DNA from: Perca fluviatilis
Lineage: Eukaryota; Chordata; Actinopteri; Perciformes; Percidae
NCBI RefSeq assembly: GCF_010015445.1
Contig: NC_053129.1
Location: forward strand, 16,567,249-16,631,248
Direction of reading: 5' to 3'
DNA length: 64,000 nucleotides
The translations under genes and the position numbers were made by a program. Position 1 is the first letter of the stretch. Each line of letters begins with the position of its first letter. The notes beneath the pieces were generated by a model, which saw nothing but the letters and a program-made list of their open reading frames with translations, searched no databases and had not been told where the DNA came from. Below are positions 45,900-59,842 of the stretch, piece by piece.

Positions 45900-48800
45900 A
45901 ACAGAAACATATCTGTGTCTGACATGTGGTTGTGTTTAATGAACTGGCTTGATAAACAATAGTTGCATGGCCAACAGGAAATTCCATTTCAAAAACAGAT
46001 AAATATAATAATAGGTTTTATGATCCTTTATCAAGGACAGCACATTATGAGCCTACATTATCTAGCCTAAATCTAATTAATCTACAATAAACCCCAAAAC
46101 AAATTGCAGCACAATATCAAATAAAATTAAACACAAGGGGGAAAAGCAATGAACATATGGCATGTTGGAAAGTATCTAGCCTATCTAAGACAAGGGAGAA
46201 ATCCCAGGAAAAGGTGATAGTGACATCTAGATCATAGAGCTTAAAAGCCCAGAGAGAGATCACTGGAAAGCTAGAATGTATTTGTCTATATGGAAGATTT
46301 AAACATAACGTGCCAGTGCAGGGGAAAATGAATCCTTCAGTCTTTACGATAAACTGCAGCATGAATCTGTGGATCCTAGAGATACTTTCATCATTGTGTT
46401 GCTTGCGTTTAGGTGCTCAGAGTTCATAACAAAGATAGGCCACTGCTCTTACCTCTATTTATACCATCAGATGCTCATCAGATGAAAGTATGAGAGGCAC
46501 CTAAAGGAGCAGTGTAGGAACATGCCAAGCTTTTGTTGCAGAATCTGGAAGATACAGGCAGATTCTTCATGCCCAGATAAAGAGACTCAGAGAAGATAAA
46601 GAGTTTGATGTTTGATAGCGTTATCATGAGAACAGTATGCCATTTTTCAGTTATGTTTTTGTTTGCTGTATTTCAGGATTTATCTCATGGCCTCATCTGT
46701 GTGCATAAAGAAAGCATTAAGAAAGCCAATACAGGCTGCAACAATAGATCTACTTACAGAAGTCCTTTCTTAGATACAGTAAAATACGTTGTTTGTTGTG
46801 GAACTTATTCTTGTGCAAGTTAGAGCTATGATAACTTAGCAGCGTAGCCATCATGAGACATAGCCTCCTTTTGCAGGATCTCCTACAACTGTAAATATGA
46901 TAAAGACTCTTTGGTTACAATTATTGTCTTTGTACAAACAGGTTTCCAGGGTAAGTCTAAATTTTTCAAACAAAACTATAAAAATATTAATATGAAACAC
47001 TCCCACAGTTGACCATGAGCTTTAAGATGCATGCAACAGTCTCTTTATTAATATGCAGTTTTGCTCATGGGTTCTTCCTCTTAGAGAGGTCAATTGATGA
47101 TAGAAGGAAAAGATGACATCTTTTACTGCCGTTAGCATATAGCTACTATAGCAGTGGACACTAATAGAGTATAGCAGCACTTAATAAGAAATCCCAGATA
47201 AAGGCTTTTAAACCAAATACTTCATAAGTATTCATAAGTATCATTTCAGGAGTAATGTGACCTGGAATTGAGGAGAATTGATCAACATTGGCAGCCAAGA
47301 TGACAATTTAACACTGCAGTAGCTTAAAAAAGAGACAAAAAAACACTCCAGTCCTGCCTACCTGGAGCAAATGACCAATCAGGCCAGAGAAGGCCAGCTA
47401 AGTGTTGCATAAAACTCAGCTGAGAGTAAAACAAACTGTTGAAACCTGAACATTCAGAACAATTGGAAATGTGAACATTTTAGCTCACAGGGATTTCTCT
47501 AAAATACGTTTACCTCATTATTTAGCCATTATGTTGGCCACGTTTAACATTAAAATCTGACATTATAAAATTGTAGATATTACTGAAAATACGGAAAAGC
47601 ATAATATGTCCACTTTAAGTAACTTTAGTTTCACAAAAAAAACAACTCATGACACCTTTAAGATTTTGAAATCTCGTTAAATTTGGAATTGCATTTTTGA
47701 TACTGCAGTATGCTCTTTGGAGACAGTGGACATCTTAGTTGTTTATTTTCTGATATTGCACACATTAATCGGGATACATATGACCACATCAAGTGAAGAT
47801 TCCAGCAGCTGTAATGCATAGAATGAGAACAACTTTGTCATTACACACTAAACAATTAAGTTGTTCTCGTAACAATTTTCCAAGCATATTCACCATCATG
47901 GTTGTTTGGTTTCATGGCAAAAAAAAAAGGGAACAATTGCTCGAATGCCATCTTGGAGCCTAAAAGAGCTGCACACTGAAATGCAAATTAACTTCTGTGT
48001 TCATCTCATCTACGGAGCAGAGAGTAGATGGATAGAGATTACCGTCACCCTGCCGCCACAAAGGAAGCATTGTCTCAGTGATCAGGTCCCTTCGTCAAGG
48101 ACACTTAAGCAGTCACATTCCTTGAGAGAAGCCCAAAAAATGGCATTTAAAGTGTCTGACCACCTCCTCACAGGCTTTGATATTCAAATGAAACATGGCC
48201 CTGTACAAACAGGCGCCTCAGCTGAGGAAGAGGGGGGAGAGTATATCAGATAGGATTTCCCTCAGATGAAAAGAACTCGTCTGACATTTTCACAGCGAGA
48301 GCTGAGGGACGCTGAAGCAATGTTGGTTCGATGTCATGGAGGGAAGTTATTGCTGTGTGGAAAAGGTTAGAGTTTTCACCCCCGCTTCCTTGGACAAACT
48401 GCTGAAACGCAGCATGGAACAAGCAGAAGAGCTGAGACTGGAGCGAAGATCAGTGGGCACGGTCACATCACACAAAAACAAATCTAACCCACCCCACCGC
48501 ATTCCCCTTTTATTGTCACACTGGTCAGTTTGTTTTGCCTTTAATGTTTTGGTGAAGGCTGAAGGGCCCCTGGTGATAGCTTCTGCTGAAGAGTCTAAAC
48601 ACAAAAGACCTCCAAGGGGCTCATAACAGCAACACCGTGGGATCTCAGAAGTTGAGGTGGTACCTTTATTCAAAATCACTGCAATACACAACCTGACTGT
48701 CGTGGCCTTCCAATGCCTGTCTGTGCTGAGTGTTTCCCTAAGATGAAGATTTCTCTCAGTGAGAGCCAACACTTTTCGACAGAATCTCTCATTCCCATGC

Positions 48801-50000
48801 AGATGGAATGTGTGGATTTGCTGCCATACAAATTGATGGGCACAGTCTGGTATGCAATTAAGGCATAGCTATCACTAAGAGGCTTTCCTGGGTGATTAAC
48901 TTGTAAGGGCTGTTGCATCCAAGGAAGTCAACTGAACACAATTAGCCTATTTCAAGGGAATGAGTTTGGTTAAAGGCCCCCACTGCTTGTAAGATGAGGT
49001 GAGGGAAAAGAAGGTTGCCAAAGCAGACAACTGGAAACAAGAGACCCAGGTTTCATCGACCAGGGGAGTGGTCTAGTCTACAGTGACATCCCATGTGCGT
49101 TTATCACTCTGATGTTGGGTAAAGCTTTCTTAAAGTGACATGAATCTTCATCCATCCAAGTATCAACGAGCCCCCCCCCCCTTCTGTTTCTCAGCCCCTC
49201 TCACTCACTACTCTTCACTTATTTGGGTGTACGTGCTAAATGGCACTGGCTTCTTCAACAAACCCGCTGCTCTTTGAAGAGGCTCTTATCCCCGTTTCTT
49301 CCTCCGCATGCCCTCTGAGAGCCAGCTTCCATCCTTTCTCTCACACACAAACTCAGCCTGCCCGTAAATCCACGTACACACAAATACATGCTCCCCCTGG
49401 ATCTGTCTTTCTCATATACACACTTTATGTTTGACGAGCAGGCCTTCGAGTCAGCACAATTTTCATGCAGGTTGTATTACATTTGCACTACAATACAAAC
49501 AATAGCTCCTTGGCTCCTGAGTGATGCTCTTCAAATATTTGGAAATATTTTGTACCATTTGCGTTTTTCTTTTCCTTCAGCTGAGTTGTGTTTGTGACCC
49601 CCCCAGTGGCTAGCAACAAATAAGTCAATTAAAGCAGGAGGATCAATACCTTGTACTGAAAACAAAACTCTGACCTGCATGGAGTTTTTTCCGTTCCATC
49701 TGTTTTTGTTATACCTGTAGGAATAGCAACACAAAAAATGGAACCTGTGATTCATTTACTCTCTGAAGGATGTTTTAATGTGACACATGGCCATTTCATG
49801 CTGTGCTGATTTGTGCAGTACTGCCCAGATTAGTTTCCCACCATGGATGCCTCTGCTCTTAACTTCCTCCTTGTGTTGCCATGACACCTGCAGCGGCATT
49901 CTTACATAGACCAGATGGTTTCCACTCAACTGCAGTCGCTTTTACTGAAAGGCTGTCTACAAGTAGGTCTAGGCATGACTTATGAGGTGACCATTTTTAT
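45900..50000. other. Gene-poor region right of mrps18a
   Basis: No exon was recognised. A stretch at about 47960-48620 has balanced composition, no repeat character and short overlapping frames without family resemblance; it looks like a candidate conserved non-coding block. The rest is AT-rich intergenic sequence with a C10 run near 49171. Confidence 0.4.
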
Positions 50001-50020
50001 TAAAGGAGCTTCTATTTTGT

Positions 50021-50166
50021 GGCCGGCTTGGCTCAGTGGGTAAAGCAGGCACACTTATACCTAGAGGTTTATACCTCAACGCAGGGGTCAAGGGTTCAAA
50101 TCCGACCTGTGACAGTTTACTGCATGTCTTTCTTGCCTAGCTGTCCTGTCAAAATTAAAGTAAAAA
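50021..50166 (+). mobile_element. tRNA-derived SINE with target-site duplication
   Basis: The tRNA-like head has an A box (TGGCTCAGTGGG, 50029-50040) and B box (GGTTCAAATCC, 50093-50103) of RNA polymerase III promoters, followed by a tail ending in an A-rich run. It is flanked by 19-bp direct repeats (50002-50020 and 50167-50185) with one mismatch, which shows retroposition. The near-intact duplication suggests a fairly recent insertion. Confidence 0.85.
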
Positions 50167-50185
50167 AAAGGAGCTTCCATTTTGT

Positions 50186-52139
50186 TTTTCTTTGTTTGCT
50201 GGACTTACTCCTGTTTGATATCGTCCTTACAACATGTACAAATTTGACTCCTCAGGTTGATATATTAAATTCAGACTTGGTAGCACAACGAGCTATAAAC
50301 ACAACATTGACATAATATCACCTTATTAAGTTGATATGGTGTTATAAAGTCGTTAGGAAAACGGTGGCGTATTTACATATCGAGCAGGCATGTAGCAACA
50401 TTAGCTTTAATTTGGAGTCGACTAACGTCAAATATTCACTCTCCTTTTAGCTCTGTTTTGGTCTCCACTAACTCCTTAGGGAAACATCTGGTTCTTTACA
50501 TGTGAAATGCTCCACTACAGTATGCTCACCAGCTAAACAATGCTATCTGTTGTTTGGTGCTAGGCGGAAAGGGTACAGTGGGTTTATGAGAGCTAAAAAA
50601 AAAAGCTGCCCGTTGTGACTGAATACGATACTGATCTGAGCCGGGAGAGTAAATCAAAACAAAAAGCTGTGGGTTGTAAAAAAACCAAAACAATGAGCTG
50701 AAAGATGCTAAAAAGCTTTGAACAGAAACTGTTTATTTTTTATTTTTATGAGTGTCCATCACTATGAGCGACCACTTTGAGCAGAGCTGAAGAGCAGCTT
50801 TATTAGTTATATTTTCTAGACAGTTCTGGCTGCCTTTTCAAAACACATGTTTCTTTGTGAAATGTGTCGCCATGGTGCAAACAGTTCAATTAGTTTTGTT
50901 GACATTGCCATCTGACGTCACTCTGGTCCTACTTATTTCCCCACTGTGCATTTCCTCACAGTAATGCTTATCTCAGTGTGGCCTCAATACGTGCCATTCT
51001 TTCCCTCTTTGTATGGGTGAGAAATTCATGCCATTCACAAAATTCAACTCCATTGAGAAATCTTGTTGAGTTCTACATCACATAACTTAATAACATACTT
51101 ATTTCAGCCAAATGTGAACTGGTTAAACTGCGCTGCTGACAATCTGTATAAACCACAATACTCTATGGGGTTTGTAGCATGTTTCAAAGTTGATCTTTTA
51201 TTGAAATAATGGTGGACATTTTAATACTGAATTCCCCAGTGGATAGTAACACTTTAGTTGTCACAAGGTTAAAAGTTGTGTGAGGCAACCTTCAAGTTCA
51301 ACATGATGTTTTCTCTCACAGAAGACAGAAAGTGAGAATAGCAGATATCTGCCTGCTCCATACCCCTCCTTTATGTGAACCACACCTGGCTTGTAAAGAA
51401 GCCTGGTGTTACATAAGGTCACTTCAGCATTTGCTTCACCCTCATTAGTCTGTCTCCTTTTCTCTGACTGAAACTGGGTGAATGTATTGAATGGTATAGA
51501 ATGCACAGAGTTATAGGCAGATGGAGGCCAGCAGGGGACAGTGGTGATTCTCAGGTGCAGCTTCACTCCACTGACACTGTTTGACTGCCTCGCCTCCCAC
51601 CTTCTGTAGACCTGCAGCAGCCAGCCAGCCAGCCAGTCAGTGAGACCTTGAGGAATAAAAACAAAACAAAAAAACAACACATTCAACAGGATGTTATCAA
51701 GGACACTAGACTCAGTGGTTTCACAACTTATCAAGTAGGTTCAGTTATTACATCTAACTAAGCAGACAAGGCACTAGTGACATCTATACCTTTAAATAAA
51801 CTGATCTTGTTCCACAAATTTAAAAGGAACATTATAAATGAAGGAATTAAATATCTCCAATCTGGAAGTGGAATAAAAGAGAAAGTTAATTACTTTTCTG
51901 TCACAGCAGTGCGTTTTCAGACCTACAAAACCCCTTGTTCCATCATCGAGACATGTTATGTGGGCTCCCTGATGGGGTACATGATCTTTGTCCCTTGCTC
52001 TCTTCCTTTCCCAGTTGGGGGTCATTCATGGAAACAACTTGAGACTGTCTTTTTTTTCTTTTTTTTACTACCCTTTTTTGTTGTATTTTTAACACCATGT
52101 CCAATACATCTCATTTCCTGAAAGAGAATGTAAAAACCT

Positions 52140-52140
<1 letters not shown>
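50186..52140. other. Intergenic sequence after the SINE
   Basis: Apart from repeat copy C nothing is recognised. Open frames at 51261-51734 (minus) and 51777-52121 (plus) have no family resemblance and end in low-complexity tracts. Confidence 0.4.
50380..50640 (+). repeat. Teleost interspersed repeat, copy C
   Basis: TAGCTCTGTTTTGGTCTCCA, then AAATGCTCCACTACAGTATG and CTCACCAGCTAAACAATG, are shared with copies at 10940-11345 (same strand) and 14150-14390 (opposite strand). The family name is not known to me; its boundaries are approximate. Confidence 0.6.
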
Positions 52141-52144
<4 letters not shown>

Positions 52145-52179
<35 letters not shown>

Positions 52180-52181
52180 GT

Positions 52182-52214
<33 letters not shown>

Positions 52215-52257
52215 CGTGTGTGCGTGCGTGTGCATGTGTGTGTGCGTGTGTGTGTGT
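52145..52257 (+). repeat. Interrupted (TG)n/(CG) microsatellite
   Basis: TG repeats with regular GTGCGTG interruptions. CpG interruptions in an alternating purine-pyrimidine tract favour left-handed (Z) DNA in vitro. Confidence 0.9.
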
Positions 52258-52259
52258 CC

Positions 52260-54595
52260 AGTCTGCCTTTGCCACGTTGAGAAGAAGTAGTACAGTGAAC
52301 GGCAGCAGTCAAGAGTTTCTCCAGTCTTTATGCATCAGGCTTAATTAGGAGACATTTTCTCAACATAAAGAGACATAATGTAACAAAAGAGTGGACGCTG
52401 AAAAGAAGCAAACCTGAAGTCCTTCCATCTTCCATTCACTCGTATGTATAAGGACTGGGCAGTCAAACACAAGGCAAACTCTCCAGTAAAATTCCATGGC
52501 TGGCAAACACAGGACTGAGAACAGTCAGAAAGGAAGAGTTACTTTTTCCAAGAGTTGCTTTGTCATCAAGTGGAAGCGCACTCACATGCATAATTCTTTC
52601 CATTCACACTGAATAATAAAGGAAAACTACATGTTTTATGCTCATAACTGCCATTTGTATGCTTTATGGTTATGACTTGTGCCATCTTTCAGTTTTCAGT
52701 ATGAATCAGATTACCTTTACGTTGAGTCTTGCTTTAAGGTTGGACTGTGTAATGTTTGCGGACATTGTGTCAGCAAGTACAAATTAAAAAGTTAACTGCA
52801 AATTACAACATTGTTGTATGGACTTTTCCAGGGCAGCTGTATTTTGTATTTCACTCTTTACCTTCTAGAATAGTAAACAAACTCACAAGGCTACCGAAAA
52901 TTAGCCTACTGACGCCATTTGGTTGTCACGTGGAGAGGTACAGTAGGCCTACTTGTTTTAGTTTTGTGATATAAAACATTATAGGATATCCCTATAATGT
53001 AGTGTAACAGTATACACAAGTAAAAAAGAGTCAGCGAACTGACTCAATATCTAGCTAAAGTTTGCTAACATTAGCCATCATGAAATACTGGCCATATAAC
53101 ACCAGGTAAGGCTGTAACAGCAAAAACCCTGACTGAATTGAGAGCAGGTGTGTTTTATTATTTATGAATTCAACTTTTCAATTGTAAGAAAATGGTTCTT
53201 TGCTTAAAGATTACATAATCTCGCTTTTATGGTTGAAAAAAACCTACTTAAAGGCCTAATCTGATAAGACGCTACGCTCAGATAAATGCATTGCAGACAG
53301 TGACTCAAAAAAGTTTTTGAGTGTGTCACCATTTTGTTATCTTTACTACATGCAGTAAACTGATATTACACCATATTCAGCTGGCTTAGACTGCCTTGAA
53401 GTGAAAATGAGGGGATCACTCATTTTTGACTTTTAGCGGCACCACCCTTATCTTCTTAGGTGTTATAGATGAGCTTTGGATGGAGGTGTTTACAAGTTTC
53501 CAAACTGTCCTCCAGATGTTTCCAATTCATGAAATCTGGCTATTTTACCACAGCTGTATGTATGTTATTATTGTCGGATTGCTCTCCGGGTTTTTCTACT
53601 GGCGCTGGTTCCGCAGACCAAATCGTCCATGACACCTCAGCGTATTGCCACTTTGGTTCTTCTGCTCTATTTGAGACATAGCAATGGTGTCTCTGCTTTA
53701 GTATTGAGTACTTACAAAAAAAAAAAAATGTAATAATTATCATTGATTATCTGCTAAATTCTCTCTGTTGGTAATGAAAAAAAGCCAAACCAAGGAAATA
53801 CATACATTTCCTTTTTTTTTACATGCTTGTATTTATTTGGTCTTAGAAAAGTGCTCAGTGTTAAAATTCTGGCTGACTTACAAATATTACATTCATTCTC
53901 ACAAAGGAAAGACAAGCAAGAACTTGGAAAAGAAACAAGTCAATGTTATGATTAATAAATCCCCTACAGCTCACAAGTATCGCCGCAATGATAAAACATC
54001 TTTGGGATCTCACTCAGCACTTAAGATCTGTAAATACACACAGCAGACTTGCATCAGAGATCTTAGAAGAAGGTGTCAACTGTGTAAAACATTGTAAAAA
54101 TCTAATTAGATCAGATTGGGTCATGCATTTCACCCTTAACCCATGCTGTTGGCTGCTGAGATTCTGAAGAGCAGACTTCCTTTCCCCCTGCTGAAATACT
54201 TGTGGGATGTTCTCTCTTTGTTGTGGTAAGCAAAATGATTCCAAACACCTGGAGCTCACAAGGAACCTTCATGGGGTGTGTTGGCGGAAAGAAAGAAAAG
54301 GATTAAAGAGGAGAGGGAACAGCGAGGAAACACAGAAAGTACCGGGAAGAACAAACACAAAGTCCTCTCAGGTGATTTAAGTCTATTCATGTTTGATAAA
54401 CACCCTGTTGTCAGAGTATCCCCATATGCTCGTACAGGAAATAAATACGCACAAAAGCATCAAAGCCTCTGGTCCCTCATGTCCCCTACATTTGATCAAT
54501 GTCTCATGCTCTTTCATGTTTTTGACCCCACAGCTGTTTGAGAGATAGGAGACCTCTACCTGGATTTGGTAGTGTGTAATCTTTTCACTATAAGT
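52260..54595. other. Intergenic sequence, no gene recognised
   Basis: A short frame at 53426-53632 with a hydrophobic middle has no recognised homologue and no coding neighbours. No repeat family was identified with confidence. Confidence 0.4.
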
Positions 54596-54780
54596 TCGGG
54601 CTGTCAAAATGAACGCGTTACTAACGACTGAACGTAAATTCCTTTCAACGGCACTCATTTTTTTGACGCACGATTAACGCACGTGCGTGGGTTTGGGCCT
54701 CGGGCCGCTTCGTCTTTTGGGAAATCAGGAAGCGATGCAGCAGTAACATTGTCGATGGCTAATCAAAAATAAACTAACAG
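54596..54780 (+). mobile_element. hAT-like MITE fragment (GGGCTGTCAAAATGAACGCG)
   Basis: The left end GGGCTGTCAAAATGAACGCG, followed by ACGCACGATTAACGCACG, matches a common teleost hAT-type non-autonomous repeat rich in TTAACGCG. The right end is not clear, so it may be truncated. Confidence 0.6.
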
Positions 54781-54799
54781 ATTTATCTGGGTTTGAAGT

Positions 54800-56010
54800 T
54801 TGGTTGAAACATTTGGGATAGTGTAAGAACACAACTCAAACAAATATATAACATAGGTATGGTTGTTTTTAGACATTTTAATGCAGAAATGTTACATATT
54901 GTACCTTTAAGTGAGTGTCTTATAATATGATCTTAATATGGTGGTATCACTATTGGAAAACTGGACTGAATCACATTCAGAAAACTATATCAAGATTAAG
55001 AGTCTACAGCCACGGCTCTTAAGCACGACGATGCTTTCAGGTAACCAACCGGGCTCACTCACAGTTCTTCACAGCGTAGCTGCTTATTCTGTTTCTGGGT
55101 TTAAACAATAGCCTGCTACCAGAATTTAATCTCAGGCTGACTTCCTGTTCTCTCTTTAGGAAGACTTTTCCTAAAATATTGCTCTGTGGTTGCATCTGGA
55201 TCATGCAGAGCTTCACTCCCTACTATGAACAAAGTGTTTCCATTTTTAAACAGAGATAGCTCACCTCCAGAGAGACATTTTATTTCGACAGACTTATATA
55301 TCTAAAAACAAAAAGCATATATGATTTTTTTCAGCAGTGATGGGCTTCCATTGCTGTATGACTTGTTTTCATCCTCATGGAGCACATGCCAATGGTTTAA
55401 CTGACTTCACAGTAGTGCACATACATGTACAGTACTGTTTTTCATGACACTGATTGAGGTTCTCTTTTGCATTGACCACTCCACCTGTTAGAAGTTAAGT
55501 TAAAATCTATGTGTTGTTTTTGTAAGTGTTCTGTATGATTCAATTACTACTGGAGCTCATCTACTGCTGATCCTCAGGAAATCTGCAGATATTTGATCTG
55601 AGGAAGATCTCTTAAGATCGCTTAAGTTCAAAAAGAGCATGTGTTTATGCTGAACTCTGAGCCAAAAATCAAATGAAAGCTGGACCAAAGCCGTACCACT
55701 AATAGGTTTAAAGACAGTAACTAGACACTTGTATGTACATAAAGACAGTATGCACATAAAGTCTGGGAAACAGCTAGCCCGGCTCCTTCCAAAGGTAAAA
55801 AACATTCACCTATCAGCACCTCTGAAGATCAGTAACTAACACGTTATAGTTCATTGAAGAAGTTAACGGATGCCAGCCAAGAAATAGTCTGGCACATAAC
55901 CGCACCATTAAGTGCTTTAACACTTGTACGGATGAAACAAACTAGATATAACGTGTTAATTAGTGACCTTTAGAGGTACTGGTACAGTTTTTGTTTTCTT
56001 TTGACGCAGT
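54800..56010. other. Intergenic sequence, no gene recognised
   Basis: AT-rich sequence without supportable coding or repeat features. Confidence 0.4.
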
Positions 56011-56150
56011 CAGGCTAGCTGTTACCTCCTGTTTCCAGTCTTTATGCTAAGCTAAGATAACTGGCTGCTGGCTCCAGATACATAATTACGATACAACCAT
56101 GAGAGTGGTATCAATCTTCTCCAAAAATGCCCCGAAATAGCTAAATATTC
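56011..56150 (+). repeat. Teleost interspersed repeat, degraded (copy 2)
   Basis: CAGGCTAGCTGTTACCTCC, ATGCTAAGCTAAGATAACTG and ATGAGAGTGGTATCAATC correspond to the repeat at 34219-34396 on the same strand. Confidence 0.6.
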
Positions 56151-56289
56151 TACATAGAGTACAGACTACATAGAGTGTTATATATAGATCGTTATTATAA
56201 AGAGTGAATTATTATTTACATATACTTGGTCCAGGAGACTGTAACCAGCACAAAATAATCGTCCACAGCAATTTGACAGTATTTCATTT

Positions 56290-56760
56290 TATTATTTATC
56301 TTGAACAATCAACAATGTTGCAAAAAGAAAAGAAAAAAATGAAAACCACAAAATAAAACACAAACAATCAGAATTTAACAAAATCCAAAAAAATAACAAT
56401 TAAAAAAGGATTAGTTCGAGAAGGAGTAGGCGGAAGCAAATAGCTTATTTGGTCCTGCTCCTATTTCACAAAATCATATTATTACAAAGCAAATAGATAT
56501 GCAATTACAGCATACAATTTTTCAGGTCTTACAATAAATTACAACAATATACAACAATACCTTTACATTACAATTCCATTCCTGTGTTTCGGTCTATTCT
56601 TTTCTGTATTGGTCAAGTAATGATTTCTTTAATCTATTTTTGAACTGAATGATATTATGGCTCTGGTTGATGTCATTGTTCAGTCCATTCCATAAGGTCA
56701 CCCCACAAACTGAAACAGTATGATCACGACCTGGACCTCATATATATATGCTAGTCCAAA
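56290..56760 (-). mobile_element. 3' end of a non-LTR retrotransposon, minus strand
   Basis: On the minus strand about 56700-56610 reads LWNGLNNDINQSHN followed by FKNRLKKSLL and a stop. This is the typical C-terminus of a LINE reverse-transcriptase protein in the L2/CR1/Rex-like group. The A/T-rich 3' UTR follows down to about 56290. Only the tail is present, as expected of 5'-truncated LINE copies. Confidence 0.6.
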
Positions 56761-56769
56761 AATCTCCCT

Positions 56770-59700
56770 CCCTGCAGCAGAAATGTGGCTCTGATTATTG
56801 GAGATATATGTTGAATTAGTTGCAGGGTAAAGCAGGGTAAAGCTAGGGACACACAGTAATGTAAAACAGATATACCATATATTTAACACAATAGGCCACA
56901 CTTAGAAGGAAGACATACCTTTGTCATCATCCAGAAAATCATTTTAAACTCTTGTGCTCTTGGCTGTTCAAATCCAGATAGCAGACAACAGTCTCTGAGG
57001 ACACAGACAGTATTACCTGCCTGCTGAATGAGATTCTTTTCCCTGAAGTAATATCTGCTTAGCCCGAGGCAACGGAGCGTTCCCTGACAGGAGGTAGGCT
57101 ATAGAGTTTGCATGCCACTAGTAATAGGATAGTCCAACATCATTAAACTCATGCACTGTCAAAATATTTGCAACTCTATTACAGGTAAGTCAAGGCTCCA
57201 CAGTATCTTTGGTGGGATGTAATGTTTTTACAAACATTTGTTTCATTTCCCAACTGCACCAGATCCTGTGCTTTTCCTATTCCAGCAGGTCTCCAAATAT
57301 AGTATATCAGTGGTAAATATGGCATTGTATTCATTCTAAAGCTATCAATATTTATTTATTTAAAATACAAATATAAATTGTCACTCCTCAAGCTTGTCTT
57401 TTGTATTTTAATTTGCAAGAACTAATGTTTAAATAGATGGGGTTGATAGAGGTTTTTGTTTGTACTCACTGACAAACATGACCACTCTTTGATCGTTTTA
57501 TTTTATGAAGCCCTCTGAGGCATACATTATTACATTGGTCTATAAATAAAAAGTACTTTAACAGACCTTACTTCAGCAGGGTTTTGTCTTTCTGTTAGTG
57601 TTAATGAATATGAGCCCAGATATAAAACATCTGCCTCTGTTTTTGGGTACATTCAGTCCCACTACAATATCTGACTGCATTTGATTTCTTAAAGGATAAT
57701 GACTGTTTATTTAAACCTGTTGTATTTACCATTAATGTGGCTAATGTGGCTGTATGGGTCATGCTAACTTGGCATGTGTTGCTTCTGTTGTAGAGATTCG
57801 GGGCAAGCTGCACAAGCGACTAATTGGCTCAGCCTTTTTGTCTAATTGCATAGGGATCTACAACCAGGGCAACTTGCATATTGGTTTGTGTACATGTGAG
57901 GCTGTGTTTGTGCTAGAGACAAGAATTAGCAAACAAATGTTTGTAGGTGTCTGAATTGCAAGAATAAAATGAGAAAATGGTGAGACAGACACTGAAACGA
58001 AGTCTGCAGGAGGATCATGTTGATAGGCCCTGCAAATTCATTTGTTGTAGTTACACAGCTGGGATCACTCACATCCTCAGACACATCTATTTTTCAAGTT
58101 TGGCATCAACAGGTCCCACTTTCAGCTTTTCCTCCTGTTGCCTCTATGCCTCCGTTCTTCGTGTCTCCTCTTCCTTTGGGTTAAGAAAAGGAACATGTCT
58201 ATATATGGTGATAATCCATCATTGCATTTAACTTTGTGAGCTTCCTAAGAAGACAGTATAACGACAGTGAAAGTCAGCATCACACATGTAAACAAACCGG
58301 CATGTGCGGATGTGTAATAAGGTAAGTCAGCAAGTTGCTCCGGATGTAGATCCCTATGCCGTTAGCCATAATGGCCGTTCCATGTGGCTGCTTTCTGTCC
58401 TTATTTTCATTCAGACTTGGAGAAGTAAGAAGTATTGGAGCTGTACAAGGCTTATGCAGCTTGCCCCAATATACGTTGTTTTGTGTGAGTACTCGTTTAC
58501 CCAATTCTTTGATGTGGCGAGTGCAAAGTTAGCACAAGCCAGAGCGCCACAATAGCCACATTTACGGGAAATACGCCAGGTTGAAATAAGCCGGAATTTT
58601 CCTTGAATATGTCTCTACATGGTTCTGCAGAGGATTCAATAGAAAACTGTCTATCCTCTAACCTGACCATATACAGTATATGAAATTGGTCTCTGAACAT
58701 TTCTCCAGGAATCCCGCCAGATTGCAATCACATTGACTGCCGATCAAACCAAAGACCCCAGGGGTCTGTCTTTTACAAGGAGTGTTTGTTAGCAATGCTT
58801 TTGTATTATCTTCAAATAATTTTTTTTCAGACACACTGAAACAGAACAGCTTACTTTATCATTTACAAGTTTTGCAATAGCCAAAATCCTTGTAATATGT
58901 TTATATAGCTCATACAATGGCCCATTGGAAGCACTACAACCGCAGTAATCTTTCGTCCCACTCAGGGGTATAATATCCTTACCTCATTCTTGAGATTTTG
59001 CTGAATCCCAGCAGTGAGCTAAACGATAATGAAAATCACAATAACCCAAATCCCCATTGACTATTTAAGACGTGCACGCAAGAATGTGTATGTTGTATCC
59101 ATATGAAATAGGTTTGGGACACAGTAAAAGTTTAGAGGGACCCCAGGGCAGGTGTCCAGGGGCTCAGCCTTCACCACCAGTCTTTTAACATGGAAATTAA
59201 ATTACCTTTGTCATCAATGGCATTGTTAAAGACATGTACCCAGAGCAAGAGCCGTGCAGTGTTCCCAACAGAGATCCTGTGTTAGTCTTTACATCCTGGC
59301 AGGGGATCCTAGTAGATCTGCTCCAAGCAGAGAATACCTCTGTGGACTGAGGCCCTCCTGGAAATTAAATTATCTCTTTTTCATAGAAGCATGGTGGTCA
59401 CTTTAAAAAAAACATAAAGAATAATATTAGTTTTTAGATTGCTAAAGATAATGCTGATGAGTAGACACACACACCCTTTGGCTGTTGCAAACACTAGTTT
59501 GCTTAATTAAATGTACTGAAAGGATATTTTGTCTGTATGGTATAGAACGGAAAATATACTTTTCATGGCTGTTGCTCTAGCTTCATACCTGTTGCACAGC
59601 AGTGACTGCTTGGCCCCCTTTAATTAAAGAACTCTGTTCTTGTCCCAAAACACATGTACAGTATAATAACTGTGCATTCATGCGTCAAGTCTGTATTTTG

Positions 59701-59840
59701 TGTCTTGATTTGCATTTTCAAAAGTGATAAGTCACTCTATCTGTAAAGTGTACTGAGATAACCTCTGTTATGTTTTGACACTATAAATGAAACTGAAATT
59801 AATTGGAGAATTGTTTGGTTTTTGAGGAAACAAAGTACTT
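56770..59840. other. Intergenic sequence, no gene recognised
   Basis: No exon recognised. Possible repeat debris occurs at 57800-58560, where two stretches share AAGCTGCACAAG-like and CAGCTTGCCCC-like words in opposite orientation, but the match is too weak to call. Confidence 0.35.
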
Positions 59841-59842
59841 AA

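Noticed and set aside
47906..48626. Two plus-strand frames of about 100 residues each
   Set aside because: No family resemblance and no usable exon boundaries linking them; treated as possible non-coding conserved sequence.
50021..50103. A tRNA gene
   Set aside because: A and B boxes are present but the cloverleaf is poor, the tail is non-tRNA, and the unit is flanked by a target-site duplication, so it is a SINE.
53426..53632. Short frame with a hydrophobic middle, possible small membrane protein
   Set aside because: No homologue recognised, overlapping frame of the same size on the same strand, no promoter or poly(A) context.
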